64,000 nt of DNA from Paludibacter sp. Its GTDB lineage: Bacteria; Bacteroidota; Bacteroidia; Bacteroidales; Paludibacteraceae. Under the pieces are notes generated by a model. That model saw only the letters and a list, made by a program, of their open reading frames with translations. It did not search any database and was not told the origin of the DNA. Below are positions 17,292-26,197 of the stretch, piece by piece. The stretch lies in NCBI GenBank assembly GCA_019163375.1, contig JAFLKK010000005.1, positions 97,511 through 161,510 on the forward strand, read 5' to 3'. The translations under genes were made by a program, and so were the position numbers. Numbering within the stretch: the first letter of the stretch is position 1; each line of letters starts with the position of its first letter.

Positions 17292-17347
17292 ATAGCAACG
17301 ATATGCTTTAAATTCTGCCCTCTAAACAAGAATAATTGGGAATTTGT

Positions 17348-17833
17348 TCATTTTTGTAAGAGGAGTATGTCCAGGGTTTGAGCGATACGTTCCACTTTTT
17401 GGTCGTCACGTTTTGCAGCGTATATCCAATCTATCATGGTTTTCTGTTCGCTTTCGGATAATTGTTGGAATTTTTGATAAGCTACAGGCTCATCTTGCAG
17501 ACAAAGCAGAAAATCATCGGGAACAACGGTTGGTAGTTCTTGCGAATAAAGTGTAACATGTACCCAATCGCCTTCCTTTTTGCCTATTTTCTTGCGTATT
17601 TCGGCTTTTACGGATAAAAATAGTTGTCCATTACCCATTGGCATTAAATGATAGTTGGCTATTTCATAGTCGTCAATTGTACCCCTGACTTTAACCCAAC
17701 CAAAATAGGCATGTTTATCCTGCACAATTTCAGGGATGGCCGCATAAGTCCACCCACCTTTTCCCTCCATTTTATGCAGAAGGTAGTCCTGATCTACCAA
17801 TGGTTTTTCATTAGAAGTTGCATCCATAATCAA
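17348..17833 (-). CDS. DUF1905 / YdeI-like (OmdA) protein
   Basis: This 161-residue cytoplasmic protein has two parts. An N-terminal DUF1905 beta barrel spans about residues 25-95, with GGWTYAAIP and VKVRGTIDDYEI. A C-terminal YdeI/OmdA helical tail spans about 110-155, with FQQLSESEQKTMIDWIYAAKR. Proteins of this type are sometimes called bacteriocin-protection proteins, but their biochemical role is unclear. It starts 14 nt after the tilS stop codon, so it is co-transcribed with tilS. Two ATG codons, at 17831-17833 and 17825-17827, are possible starts. Confidence 0.82.
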   Translation of the reverse strand: MIMDATSNEKPLVDQDYLLHKMEGKGGWTYAAIPEIVQDKHAYFGWVKVRGTIDDYEIANYHLMPMGNGQLFLSVKAEIRKKIGKKEGDWVHVTLYSQELPTVVPDDFLLCLQDEPVAYQKFQQLSESEQKTMIDWIYAAKRDDQKVERIAQTLDILLLQK

Positions 17834-17847
17834 GAAATAATTATAAA

Positions 17848-19170
17848 CTATGAAATAGTGAATTGAAAAACATCCTTTGTTTCGTCAGTCACCCGGTATC
17901 TGTTATCCATTCGTTGCCCAACCACCCACACGATTTCGTCGCCCGAAAGTAACAACCAACTTTGTTCTTTTTCTATAATACTCAACTTGTTATCTATAAA
18001 AAAGTCACTTATTTTCTTGCGTTTGTTCATTCCAAATGGAAAAAATGAATCACCTTCGCTCCAACGACGCAGGTGTAAAGGAAAACTTAATCTGGAAGCA
18101 TCAACGTGAATGCAGTATTTTTGCTTCGAAACCAAAAAATCCGAACTGATTTTTATTTTGCTTATTTTCAATGGGAAAGGAATATTTATTTCGGTTTGGC
18201 TATCGGAAATAAAATATTCTTCGCTCGATATTTGTTCATTATTGCTGATAATCAAATATTCACGGTCTTTCAACAATCGATGCGTATCGGAATAAAACAG
18301 TTTGCCGGATTCTCCTTCCAAATGTATGGCAATTTGTTCCATCACAGCTTTTCCAAAACCATAGGGTTGCAGTAGTTCATAAAGCACAGTAGGCACATCT
18401 ACTTGCTTTAAAAGCTCCTCAATATTCAGTTTAATCAGCTCATTTTCAACCTGTAAAATCTTTTCTTTTATGTGGGTAATGGCCTGATCATAAATGGCCA
18501 AGGTTCCTTCAAAGCGTTCCAGTGAATTATACAAAGTTTGGCGTACAGACGGATTAATTTCTTCCAACAATGGGAGAACTACATTTCTAAACTTATTACG
18601 CTGGTAATCCAAAGTGGCATTGGTCGAATCGGTGATGTTTTCCAGGTCGTGCCTAATGATATAGGTTTCAATTTCTTCGCGGGTACAGCAGAGTAGGGGA
18701 CGAATCACTTTTTCATTGCGTGCCGCGATGCCGGTCAAGCCTCTTAATCCAGTGCCACGGACCAAATTCATAAGCATTGTTTCGATACTGTCATCCGCAT
18801 GATGAGCAACAGCAATAGCTTGTGCATCAAGTTTTTCGACTAATTGATAGAACCATTCATAACGTAAATCCCGCGCAGCCATTTCGATAGACTTATGATG
18901 TTCCTTGGCATATTTAGTTGTTTCAAAATCAATACTATAGAATGACAAATGAAGCGATTTTGAAAGATTGCGAACGAATACCTCGTCGCGATTAGACTCC
19001 TCCATTCTCAAATGAAAATTACAATGCGCTATCACACAGTCATATCCCAGTGAAAGTAAAATATGCAATAATGCCACCGAGTCGGCACCACCGCTTACAC
19101 CTACAATTACACGCGCATTTGGCGTTAGTAATTTGTGTTGTTGAATGTAATTTTGAACTTTAGCTAGCAT
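17848..19170 (-). CDS. tilS: tRNA(Ile)-lysidine synthase
   Basis: TilS uses ATP to attach lysine to C34 of the CAU-anticodon tRNA-Ile, so that it reads AUA codons. The PP-loop SGGADS is near residues 27-32, and AHHADDSIETMLMNLVRGTGLRGLTGI is the family's second signature. The C-terminal domain contains WSEGDSFFPFGMNKRKKISDFF, typical of TilS. I start it at the ATG at 19168-19170 (MLAKVQNYIQ), giving 440 residues. The longer frame would begin in the promoter -7 box at 19216-19223. Confidence 0.92.
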   Translation of the reverse strand: MLAKVQNYIQQHKLLTPNARVIVGVSGGADSVALLHILLSLGYDCVIAHCNFHLRMEESNRDEVFVRNLSKSLHLSFYSIDFETTKYAKEHHKSIEMAARDLRYEWFYQLVEKLDAQAIAVAHHADDSIETMLMNLVRGTGLRGLTGIAARNEKVIRPLLCCTREEIETYIIRHDLENITDSTNATLDYQRNKFRNVVLPLLEEINPSVRQTLYNSLERFEGTLAIYDQAITHIKEKILQVENELIKLNIEELLKQVDVPTVLYELLQPYGFGKAVMEQIAIHLEGESGKLFYSDTHRLLKDREYLIISNNEQISSEEYFISDSQTEINIPFPLKISKIKISSDFLVSKQKYCIHVDASRLSFPLHLRRWSEGDSFFPFGMNKRKKISDFFIDNKLSIIEKEQSWLLLSGDEIVWVVGQRMDNRYRVTDETKDVFQFTIS

Positions 19171-19188
19171 TTTCAAGTTGTATTTGGG

Positions 19189-19223
19189 TATCTTTGTAGT
19201 CGAGATTGTTACGTACAAAGATA
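19189..19223. promoter_or_regulatory. Face-to-face -7 boxes for tilS and the nitroreductase gene
   Basis: On the plus strand TATCTTTG (19189-19196) faces right towards the nitroreductase gene. On the minus strand TATCTTTG (19216-19223) faces left towards tilS. The two predicted start sites are within about 10 nt of each other and their transcripts would overlap slightly at the 5' ends. Confidence 0.5.
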
Positions 19224-19295
19224 TTCATTTTTTTGAAATAACTTTTCTGAAGCACAAATCGCCGAAAATTTTTCTAAACACGAAAAACGAATCAT

Positions 19296-19838
19296 ATGAA
19301 GACATTTTTAGAATTAGTTCAAAATCGTCAAAGCGACAGAGCCTTTTTCGACACGCCCGTTGAAAAAGAAAAGATTGAACGTATACTTGAAGCAGCGCGT
19401 TTGGCACCTTCGGCCTGTAATTCTCAACCCTGGAAATTCGTAGTGGTTACTAACGCCGAAAAACGGACATTGGTGGCCGACGCAACAGCCAGTAAAGTGC
19501 TTTCGATGAATCATTTTACCAAACAAGCTCCAGTGCAACTGGTGTTGATTGAAGAAAACTCGAATTTCACCTCAAATATTGGTGGAATGCTCGCAAATAA
19601 ACACTATCCGCATATCGATTTGGGAATAGCAGCTTCGCATATCAGCCTGGCAGCTACCGACGAAGGATTAGGTTCCTGTATTGTGGGTTGGTGCAACGAG
19701 AAAAAAGTGAGAAAAGCGCTGGATATTCCCAGAAATAAAAGGGTATTATTAGTGATTTTTTTAGGCTATTCAAATCAACCATCGCGTACCAAAACCCGTA
19801 AAACGATAGAAGAAATCGTTAGTTGGGAAAAATACTAA
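19296..19838 (+). CDS. Nitroreductase-family FMN oxidoreductase
   Basis: This 180-residue flavoprotein has RQSDR... FFDTPVEKEKIERILEAARLAPSACNSQPWKF at the N-terminus. That is the FMN-binding R-S-x-R and APSACNSQPW motif of the family. IGMxxxH-type residues are replaced by DLGIAASHISLAATDEGLGSC, the usual FMN-phosphate region, and a Cys follows in SCIVGW. Such enzymes reduce nitroaromatics, quinones or enones with NAD(P)H; the native substrate is unknown. It is transcribed divergently from tilS. Confidence 0.9.
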   Translation: MKTFLELVQNRQSDRAFFDTPVEKEKIERILEAARLAPSACNSQPWKFVVVTNAEKRTLVADATASKVLSMNHFTKQAPVQLVLIEENSNFTSNIGGMLANKHYPHIDLGIAASHISLAATDEGLGSCIVGWCNEKKVRKALDIPRNKRVLLVIFLGYSNQPSRTKTRKTIEEIVSWEKY

Positions 19839-19839
19839 T

Positions 19840-19947
19840 CAATTGTCAATTATAAATGATCAATGGTAAATTATTTATCATTGTACACTGATTATAAATC
19901 ATCTGTGTTTAAAATTGACCATTAATAATTTATCATTAATCATTATA
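19840..19947. repeat. AT-rich CAATTRTCAATTAT-type intergenic repeats
   Basis: TCAATTGTCAATTATAAATG, ATTGACCATTAATAATTTAT and CATTAATCATTATAA are imperfect direct and inverted repeats of short words (CAATTRT, ATTAAT, TTATCATT). They fill the whole gap between the nitroreductase and folC genes. Confidence 0.5.
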
Positions 19948-21228
19948 ATGACTTATACCGATACACTCCAATATCTGTACGATCGTCTGCCTGTTTTTCA
20001 TCATGTGGGTGGTGCAGCCTATAAACCGGGTTTAAACAATACTATTCAATTAATGGATGCATTGGATAATCCTCAAACAAAATATCGCTGCATTCACATT
20101 GCCGGAACCAATGGGAAAGGTTCTGTATCGAATATGCTGGCTGCCGTTTTGCAAACAGCCGGTTACAAGGTTGGACTTTATACTTCGCCTCACTTAGTTG
20201 ATTTTGGTGAGCGAATTCGGGTGAATGGGCAAATGATTAACCAGCAATATGTGATTGATTTTGTTGAGAATAACAAGGATGTATTCAATACCATCGAACC
20301 TTCTTTTTTCGAAGCAACAATGGCTATGGCTTTCAATTATTTTGCCGACAGTAAGGTAGATGTTGCTATTATCGAAGTCGGACTGGGCGGTAGATTGGAT
20401 AGCACTAACATTATTCAGCCTGATTTGTCGGTCATTACCAATATCAGCTTTGATCATGTCGGTTTTTTGGGAGATACCTTGGAGAAAATAGCTTTCGAAA
20501 AAGCAGGGATAATAAAACCTGCTACTCCGGTAGTTATTGGTGAGTCAGTAACCGAAACACAACCGGTATTTGTTCAAAAAGCCGGAAAAGAGAATGCGCC
20601 ACTTTATTTCGCTGAAGAACGGTTTAAGGTCACTTTTAAGGAGTATTCTGATGCAAAGATGCTTGTTGAAATAAACGGTAAGTCGCAAATAAAATGCGGA
20701 TTATGTGGAAATTATCAATTGAAAAACATTTCCACTGCGCTTACAGCAATCGAACAACTCATAGCATTGAATTATTCAATATTAGAGAGTGATATACTGA
20801 ATGGTTTTGAAAATATTACTGAAATAACGGGCTTGCAAGGGCGTTGGCAGACATTAAGAAGCAATCCGACCGTGGTGTGCGATACGGGTCATAATGTGGG
20901 TGGTATTCAGTTTGTAGTGGAACAACTCAAAGCTCAGAGTTATAAAAAATTGCGAATAGTGATCGGAATGGTAAACGATAAAGATATTAGTGCAGTACTG
21001 AATTTACTACCTAAAGATGCTGTTTATTACTTCACGCAAGCCAATATTATTCGAGCTCTATCCTGTGACGAATTAAAATTAAAAGCTGAAACCTTTAGTC
21101 TAAATGGCGATGTTTATAAAACTGTAAAACAAGCTGTTGATAAAGCTGTAAATGATTCTGATCCGAACGATCTTGTTTTTATTGGAGGTAGTAACTTCAT
21201 TGTTGGCGATGCATTGCCATTGTTCTGA
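19948..21228 (+). CDS. folC: Folylpolyglutamate synthase / dihydrofolate synthase
   Basis: This Mur-ligase-superfamily enzyme adds glutamate to folates, or to dihydropteroate in the bifunctional form. The P-loop HIAGTNGKGSVSNM is near residues 50-63, with VGLYTSPHLVDFGERIRVNG after it. VGLGGRLDSTNII and SFDHVGFLGDTLEKIAFEKAGI are the central-domain motifs, including the ligase Lys. I take the ATG at 19948 (MTYTDTLQYLYDRLP) as the start, giving 426 residues, because the eleven upstream codons lie in AT-rich intergenic repeats. Confidence 0.92.
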   Translation: MTYTDTLQYLYDRLPVFHHVGGAAYKPGLNNTIQLMDALDNPQTKYRCIHIAGTNGKGSVSNMLAAVLQTAGYKVGLYTSPHLVDFGERIRVNGQMINQQYVIDFVENNKDVFNTIEPSFFEATMAMAFNYFADSKVDVAIIEVGLGGRLDSTNIIQPDLSVITNISFDHVGFLGDTLEKIAFEKAGIIKPATPVVIGESVTETQPVFVQKAGKENAPLYFAEERFKVTFKEYSDAKMLVEINGKSQIKCGLCGNYQLKNISTALTAIEQLIALNYSILESDILNGFENITEITGLQGRWQTLRSNPTVVCDTGHNVGGIQFVVEQLKAQSYKKLRIVIGMVNDKDISAVLNLLPKDAVYYFTQANIIRALSCDELKLKAETFSLNGDVYKTVKQAVDKAVNDSDPNDLVFIGGSNFIVGDALPLF

Positions 21229-21238
21229 GGCACAAAAA

Positions 21239-21265
21239 AAGAGAGGTAAAATACCTCTCTTACTT
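21239..21265 (+). terminator. Bidirectional terminator between folC and def
   Basis: AAGAGAGGTA and TACCTCTCTT form a 10-bp stem with a 3-nt loop. An A run precedes it and T-rich sequence follows. Confidence 0.75.
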
Positions 21266-21285
21266 TCTTATTTCTAACTGAAAAG

Positions 21286-21837
21286 TTACGCTTTTTTTAC
21301 TTTGTAGTCGCAACTTGTTTTTCCTTTTACAATGTTTGTCAATCGTGATTTAAGTAATTGGCGACGAATAGGTGAAACGCGATCCGTGAAAAGATGACCT
21401 TCGAGGTGATCATATTCATGTTGAACAACACGTGCCTTAAAACCTTCAAATTCTTCTATATATTCCTTAAAATCAGCATCCTGATATTTTATTTTGATAC
21501 GTTCGGCACGAAGTACACTTTCATGAATACCAGGGATACTCAAACAACCTTCCTCGGCAGAAACTTCTTCTTCGCTACGTTCCAAAATGGTTGGATTTAT
21601 CATTGCCACTTTAAAAGCTCCCAGCTCAGGATTATCTTCTTTGTAGGCCACTAAATCAATCACTAGCAGGCGAATAGCCAAGCCAATCTGAGGTGCGGCC
21701 AAACCCACACCTTCGGCTTTGTACATAGTGTCGTACATATTGGTAATCAGAGTATTTAACTCAGGATAGTCTGCTGCAATTGGCTCCGCTTGTTTTCGCA
21801 ACACTGCGTTGCCATAGGTGTAAATTGGTAAAATCAT
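21286..21837 (-). CDS. def: Peptide deformylase
   Basis: This 183-residue metalloenzyme removes the N-formyl group from nascent proteins. All three signature motifs are intact: GVGLAAPQIG near residues 42-51, EGCLSIPG near 95-102 (the Cys is a metal ligand), and QHEYDHLEG near 138-146 (two His ligands and the catalytic Glu). The length is that of the type with the Bacteroidota insertion before motif II. It lies 71 nt downstream of ruvX on the same strand and is probably co-transcribed. Confidence 0.95.
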   Translation of the reverse strand: MILPIYTYGNAVLRKQAEPIAADYPELNTLITNMYDTMYKAEGVGLAAPQIGLAIRLLVIDLVAYKEDNPELGAFKVAMINPTILERSEEEVSAEEGCLSIPGIHESVLRAERIKIKYQDADFKEYIEEFEGFKARVVQHEYDHLEGHLFTDRVSPIRRQLLKSRLTNIVKGKTSCDYKVKKA

Positions 21838-21908
21838 TGTTTGTTATAGTTGTCTGTAAATGGTTATCAATTGCATTGCAAAAGAATAACCGGATATTAT
21901 TTTATGAA

Positions 21909-22328
21909 TTAGTATTTATGAATTGACTCCATATAGCTTTGCAAAATTATAGTTGCCGAAATTTTATCCACCAGTTCTTTATTTTGCCTGTCTTTCTTCT
22001 TTAAACCACCGTCTAACATAGCTTTATGTGCCAAAACGGATGTAAAACGTTCATCCATATAAACAAGTTCAATATCAGGAAATTTTCTTTGCAACCCAAC
22101 AACAAACGGACGGATATATTGCATTGAATCAGAGTCTTGTCCGTTCATTTGCTTGGGTAATCCGATAACAAATTTCTCAACGGGCTCTTTGGCAATATAT
22201 TTTTCAAGATAGTCCAGTACTTCGTGTACTAACACTGTATCCAAACCATTGGCAGTAATATGAAGCATGTCGGTAACTGCTAGACCCACACGCTTTTGTC
22301 CGTAATCAATGGCTAAAATTCGTCCCAT
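21909..22328 (-). CDS. yqgF: Putative pre-16S rRNA nuclease / Holliday junction resolvase-like YqgF
   Basis: This 139-residue RNase H-fold protein starts MGRILAIDYGQKRVGLAVTD, with the first catalytic Asp in AIDYG. FVIGLPKQMNGQDS and VYMDERFTSVLA supply the remaining active-site residues (the conserved Glu and Arg). YqgF acts in 5' end maturation of 16S rRNA in E. coli and was earlier proposed as a RuvC-like resolvase (RuvX). The next gene is def, and a TAnnTTTG -7 box sits just upstream. Confidence 0.93.
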   Translation of the reverse strand: MGRILAIDYGQKRVGLAVTDMLHITANGLDTVLVHEVLDYLEKYIAKEPVEKFVIGLPKQMNGQDSDSMQYIRPFVVGLQRKFPDIELVYMDERFTSVLAHKAMLDGGLKKKDRQNKELVDKISATIILQSYMESIHKY

Positions 22329-22348
22329 AGTTGAATGTTTATAGGCTA

Positions 22349-22356
22349 CAAAGGTA
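22349..22356 (-). promoter_or_regulatory. -7 box of the yqgF-def promoter
   Basis: It reads TACCTTTG on the minus strand, 20 nt before the yqgF start codon. Confidence 0.6.
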
Positions 22357-22472
22357 CTAAAATCAGTTTGTTCTGTAAAATCCAGAATTTAAATCAGAAA
22401 AAATGAATTGATAAAGTTCCAAATTTAACGATATAAGTATTTTATCGAGTTCAGTTTTTAATAAGATTTGAC

Positions 22473-22480
22473 TATCTTTG
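22473..22480 (+). promoter_or_regulatory. -7 box of the DUF4494 gene
   Basis: TATCTTTG matches TAnnTTTG, 61 nt before the start codon at 22542. Confidence 0.55.
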
Positions 22481-22541
22481 TAATCGTTGGTTCAAAAACA
22501 GGGACTTAAATTAAACTACTCATTTTTAAAAGAATATACTT

Positions 22542-22976
22542 ATGTTGAATTGGTTCGAGTGCAAAATTAAATACGAAAAAACTGCTGAAGAAGGAAAAAT
22601 AGTAAAAGTAAACGAAGCTTATTTGGTCGATGCCTTGTCGTTTACCGAAGCTGAAGCTAGAATTAATGAAGAGATGAAACCATTTATCAGTGGTGAATTT
22701 ATCGTATCAAACATTCGCAGAGCACGTATCAATGAGCTTTTTGCCAATGAAAATGGTGATAAATGGTACCGAAGCAAGGTTTACTTTATTTCGCTCGACG
22801 AAGAAAAAGGAATTGAAAAACGCACCGCCTGCACCATGATGGTACAAGCCAACAATGTAAAAGAAGCTTGGGACGGTCTACAGGAAGGTATGAAAGGCAC
22901 AATGGCCGATTACGAAGTAGCGTCGATTACCGAAACAACAATTTTGGACGTATTTGCATTCGGAGTAAAAGAGTAG
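22542..22976 (+). CDS. DUF4494-family protein
   Basis: This 144-residue cytoplasmic protein begins MLNWFECKIKYEKTAEEGKI, with conserved YLVDALSFTEAEARINEEM and DKWYRSKVYFISLDEEKGIEKRTACTMMVQA. That is the pattern of DUF4494, a small family confined to Bacteroidota. Alternating strands and helices suggest a ferredoxin-like fold with possible duplication. No function is known. It is followed by yggS on the same strand 81 nt away, possibly as an operon. Confidence 0.85.
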   Translation: MLNWFECKIKYEKTAEEGKIVKVNEAYLVDALSFTEAEARINEEMKPFISGEFIVSNIRRARINELFANENGDKWYRSKVYFISLDEEKGIEKRTACTMMVQANNVKEAWDGLQEGMKGTMADYEVASITETTILDVFAFGVKE

Positions 22977-23057
22977 GACGTAAAATGTAAGTAGAATAAC
23001 GCAAAGTACTTGTGCGTTATTTCATTTTTTCATCTCTCATTTCTTGATTAATTTAAG

Positions 23058-23726
23058 ATGTCAATCACAACCAATATACAATCTATACGTACACATATCC
23101 CGGGGCATGTGCGCCTGGTGTGTGTATCTAAATTTAATCCGAATGAATCAATCGAAGAAGCTTACGCTAGTGGTGAGCGCATTTTTGGTGAAAGCAAAGT
23201 ACAGGAGCTATGTGGCAAATATGAAACGCTCCCAAAAGATATATCTTGGCACTTTATTGGTCATCTTCAAAGCAATAAAATTAAGTTTATTGTTCCTTTT
23301 GTTTCGCTGATTCATGGAGTAGACTCCTACAAACTACTTACTGAAATCAACAAACAGGCCGAGAAACAAGGGAAAATAGTCAATTGCTTGCTTCAGGTTC
23401 ATATTGCAAACGAAGAAACCAAGTTTGGCTTTTCGCCCGATGAGTTATTAGCAACATTGGCTTTGCCGGATTGGAAAATACTCGAAAACGTACAGATTTG
23501 TGGGTTAATGGGTATGGCTACGTTTACAGATAACAGGGAGCAAATTCGCTCAGAATTCAAAATACTGAAAACCCTTTTTGAAAAAGTAAAGAGTGATTTT
23601 TTTAGTTCAAGTGATTCATTCACTGAACTTTCTATGGGTATGTCTGACGATTTTCTGATAGCGATTGAAGAAGGAAGTACACTAGTACGCGTGGGCAGTT
23701 CAATATTCGGAAGCAGAAATTACTAA
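23058..23726 (+). CDS. yggS: YggS-family PLP homeostasis protein
   Basis: This 222-residue protein has the alanine-racemase-like TIM barrel without the second domain. The PLP lysine is in VCVSKFNPNESIEEAY near residue 25. Family motifs GESKVQEL, WHFIGHLQSNKIK, LLQVHIANEETKFGF and MGMATFTDN, and the C-terminal ELSMGMSDDFLIAIEEGSTLVRVGS phosphate-binding region, are all present. YggS/PLPBP proteins buffer free pyridoxal phosphate and influence amino- and keto-acid balance. The role here is by family. Confidence 0.94.
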   Translation: MSITTNIQSIRTHIPGHVRLVCVSKFNPNESIEEAYASGERIFGESKVQELCGKYETLPKDISWHFIGHLQSNKIKFIVPFVSLIHGVDSYKLLTEINKQAEKQGKIVNCLLQVHIANEETKFGFSPDELLATLALPDWKILENVQICGLMGMATFTDNREQIRSEFKILKTLFEKVKSDFFSSSDSFTELSMGMSDDFLIAIEEGSTLVRVGSSIFGSRNY

Positions 23727-23836
23727 CGAACAAAAAAAGTAAAGATTCTTGCCCGTGGCAAAATCGGTTTTTAGCTTTAATTCAAAATAGTGAGGGTATT
23801 TGCGCTCATAATTAGGATTTTAATTCGTAAAAACAC

Positions 23837-23844
23837 TATATTTG
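23837..23844 (+). promoter_or_regulatory. -7 box of the M48 protease promoter
   Basis: TATATTTG matches TAnnTTTG. The longest reading frame begins at a TTG inside this box, so the true start must be the ATG at 23881. Confidence 0.6.
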
Positions 23845-23880
23845 TTGCCATATTCTAATTTAATCTCAACACACCTTGTC

Positions 23881-25110
23881 ATGGCTCAATTTTTATTCTA
23901 TACAATAATTGTCATTCTTGTTGCCGATTTTGGACTGGAGCGATACCTGGCTTATTTAAATATTCAGCATTCAAAATTGCCATTACCGACCATTCTTAGT
24001 GATATTTATAATCCCGAAAAGTACGATAAACAGCAAGATTACTTCCGAACAAACTCAAGATTCGGCATGTTAACCAGTGCATTTAGTTTTATTATTACGC
24101 TATTAATGTACAGCTTAGGTGGATTTTCATGGGTTGATAATTTGATTCAAAGCTATACACAAAGTCCTATTCTAACTCCCATTCTGTTTTTTGCAGTACT
24201 TTACTTTGCCAACGATATTATTGGCATTCCGTTCGAAATCTATGATACCTTTGTGATTGAACAAAAATTCGGGTTTAATAAAGTCACTCCAACGTTATTC
24301 CTAATCGATAAACTGAAAGGCTACGGAATGACCATTGTTCTTGGTGGTGGTATTTTATCGGCCATCGTTTGGATTTATACGGTTACTCCCGAGTATTTCT
24401 GGCTACTGGCATGGGCTGTGATAACTGCATTTAGTCTTTTTATGACCATGTTTTATTCTGAAATTATTGTTCCTTTATTCAATAAACAAACGCCACTGGA
24501 AGCCGGTGAATTACGCACCGAAATCGAAAAATTTGCGATCAAATCGGGCTTTAACCTTACTAATATATTCGTTATCGATGGTTCAAAACGCTCCACCAAA
24601 GCAAATGCTTATTTTAGTGGATTAGGAAGCAAAAAACGTATTGTACTGTACGACACGTTGATGGACTCCATGAGCACGCAAGAAATAGTGGCTGTTTTGG
24701 CACACGAGGTTGGGCACTATAAACACAAGCACACTTTGATAAATCTTCTTATCTCAATGCCATCAACTTTGCTGCTTTTCTTCGTTTTCGGGTTGATTCT
24801 GAAGAGTGATGATATGGCACAGGCCTTAGGCGGACAGCACGCATCATTCCATCTTAATGCATTGGCATTTAGCATACTATATTCGCCGATATCGTTAGTG
24901 CTGGATATTGCTACCAATGTGCTTTCGCGGAAGTTTGAATATCAGGCTGACGCATTTGCGGCTAAATATGGCTTTGCCGAACAGTTAGAGTCCGGCTTAA
25001 AAAAACTATCGGCTACTTCGTTGAGCAATTTGATGCCACACCCGTTGTATGTATTTTTTCATTATTCGCATCCGACGCTTTATCAAAGAATTACGAAAAT
25101 AGCTCAATGA
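23881..25110 (+). CDS. M48-family integral-membrane metalloprotease (Ste24/CaaX protease type 1)
   Basis: This 409-residue protein starts at the ATG at 23881. The N-terminal half holds several transmembrane helices (FLFYTIIVILVADFGLERYL, SAFSFIITLLMYSLGG and others). The zinc motif HEVGHYKH is near residues 274-281, with the third ligand Glu in FEYQADAFAAKYGFA near residue 355. Related Ste24 proteases cleave C-terminal or signal-anchored membrane substrates; bacterial members take part in membrane-protein quality control, which is only an inference here. It appears to have its own promoter. Confidence 0.92.
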   Translation: MAQFLFYTIIVILVADFGLERYLAYLNIQHSKLPLPTILSDIYNPEKYDKQQDYFRTNSRFGMLTSAFSFIITLLMYSLGGFSWVDNLIQSYTQSPILTPILFFAVLYFANDIIGIPFEIYDTFVIEQKFGFNKVTPTLFLIDKLKGYGMTIVLGGGILSAIVWIYTVTPEYFWLLAWAVITAFSLFMTMFYSEIIVPLFNKQTPLEAGELRTEIEKFAIKSGFNLTNIFVIDGSKRSTKANAYFSGLGSKKRIVLYDTLMDSMSTQEIVAVLAHEVGHYKHKHTLINLLISMPSTLLLFFVFGLILKSDDMAQALGGQHASFHLNALAFSILYSPISLVLDIATNVLSRKFEYQADAFAAKYGFAEQLESGLKKLSATSLSNLMPHPLYVFFHYSHPTLYQRITKIAQ

Positions 25111-25213
25111 TAATTTTCAGACAATAATTTTTATATTGAAAATGAAGATTTTGCTTGATGTTTATATCAAAACTACATAAGAAATTTTAAACATTCCCAC
25201 TTTTGGGAACAAG

Positions 25214-25220
25214 AAGGAGG
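25214..25220 (+). promoter_or_regulatory. Strong Shine-Dalgarno site before the nucleosidase gene
   Basis: AAGGAGG lies 5 nt before the ATG at 25226. Such a perfect site is unusual in this window, where most starts have no recognisable Shine-Dalgarno sequence. Confidence 0.7.
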
Positions 25221-25225
25221 TTGAT

Positions 25226-25975
25226 ATGTTACTGGGAATCATGGGTGCTATGCCCGAAGAAATGGATAAAATAATTGCAACTATTACCGATAAAGAAATT
25301 TTAGAAAGCGGTAGTCGCATTTATTATAAAGGAAGATTGTACGGTCAGGACGTCGTGGCTGTATTTTCTCGCTGGGGAAAAGTCGCAGCAGCTACCACTG
25401 TCACCAATATGATTCTGGAGTTCAATGTGGATCGTATCGTATTTACCGGTGTAGCTGGTGCCATTTCGCCCGAATTGAATGTAGGTGATGTGGTTATCGG
25501 GCAACGTTTGTTTCAACACGATATGGATGCGCGACCACTAATGCGTCGGTTCGAAATTCCACTTACCGGCCGCACTTCCTACGAAACTCCACAACAGAAT
25601 GTGGATACCATGTCACAAGCAGTACATAACTTTCTGAAAAACGATAAAGATTTTCGCAAAGTGCTGGCCGAACAAGATATAACCAATCCTAAAATGCTGA
25701 TTGGTGACATTGCGAGTGGTGATTTGTTTATCTCCAGCAAGGAAATGAAAAACGCTTTGATTAAAAACTTGCCATCAGTTGTTTGTGCCGAAATGGAAGG
25801 GGCAGCCGTGGCACAAGTTTGCGATGATTATGGAGTTCCATTAGTAGTTGTGCGGGTTATCTCCGATTCGGCCGATGAAGAAGCTCATATCACTGCTATT
25901 GGCTTTGTGAATCAACATGCAAGTGACTACTCTTTATCCATTTTAAGAGAGTATATAGAACTTATAAATAAGTGA
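25226..25975 (+). CDS. mtnN: 5'-methylthioadenosine / S-adenosylhomocysteine nucleosidase
   Basis: This 249-residue enzyme hydrolyses MTA and SAH to adenine and a sugar, recycling SAM by-products. The N-terminus LGIMGAMPEEMDKI, the GVAGAISPELNVGDVVI phosphorylase-fold motif, and VCAEMEGAAVAQVC with the substrate-binding Met-Glu are diagnostic. The catalytic Asp is in VISDSADEEA. It is slightly longer than the E. coli enzyme because of a loop around RRFEIPLTGRTSYETP. It has a strong Shine-Dalgarno site and a terminator after it. Confidence 0.94.
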   Translation: MLLGIMGAMPEEMDKIIATITDKEILESGSRIYYKGRLYGQDVVAVFSRWGKVAAATTVTNMILEFNVDRIVFTGVAGAISPELNVGDVVIGQRLFQHDMDARPLMRRFEIPLTGRTSYETPQQNVDTMSQAVHNFLKNDKDFRKVLAEQDITNPKMLIGDIASGDLFISSKEMKNALIKNLPSVVCAEMEGAAVAQVCDDYGVPLVVVRVISDSADEEAHITAIGFVNQHASDYSLSILREYIELINK

Positions 25976-25987
25976 TTGAGAAAACAG

Positions 25988-26025
25988 AATCCCGGGTTTG
26001 GCTACGTGCTAATCCGGGATTTTTG
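25988..26025 (+). terminator. Rho-independent terminator after mtnN
   Basis: AATCCCGG and CCGGGATT pair, with an 18-nt loop, and are followed by TTTT. Confidence 0.7.
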
Positions 26026-26059
26026 TTTAGCATAAATTGGACGAGTCATTTTAATTGAC

Positions 26060-26067
26060 TACTTTTG
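26060..26067 (+). promoter_or_regulatory. -7 box of the fba promoter
   Basis: TACTTTTG matches TAnnTTTG. TTGG at 26036-26039 is a weak -33 element with 20 nt spacing. The predicted leader is about 125 nt. Confidence 0.6.
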
Positions 26068-26197
26068 TGGGGGATGGGGGGAAGTTGTCAAATAGCTTTA
26101 AAAACGCTATAAATATCCCTGCGACATCTAACTTTATCGTAAGTAATTTGTTTTACTAAGAACGCTAAATTATATATAACAATTAAATAATAGAATT

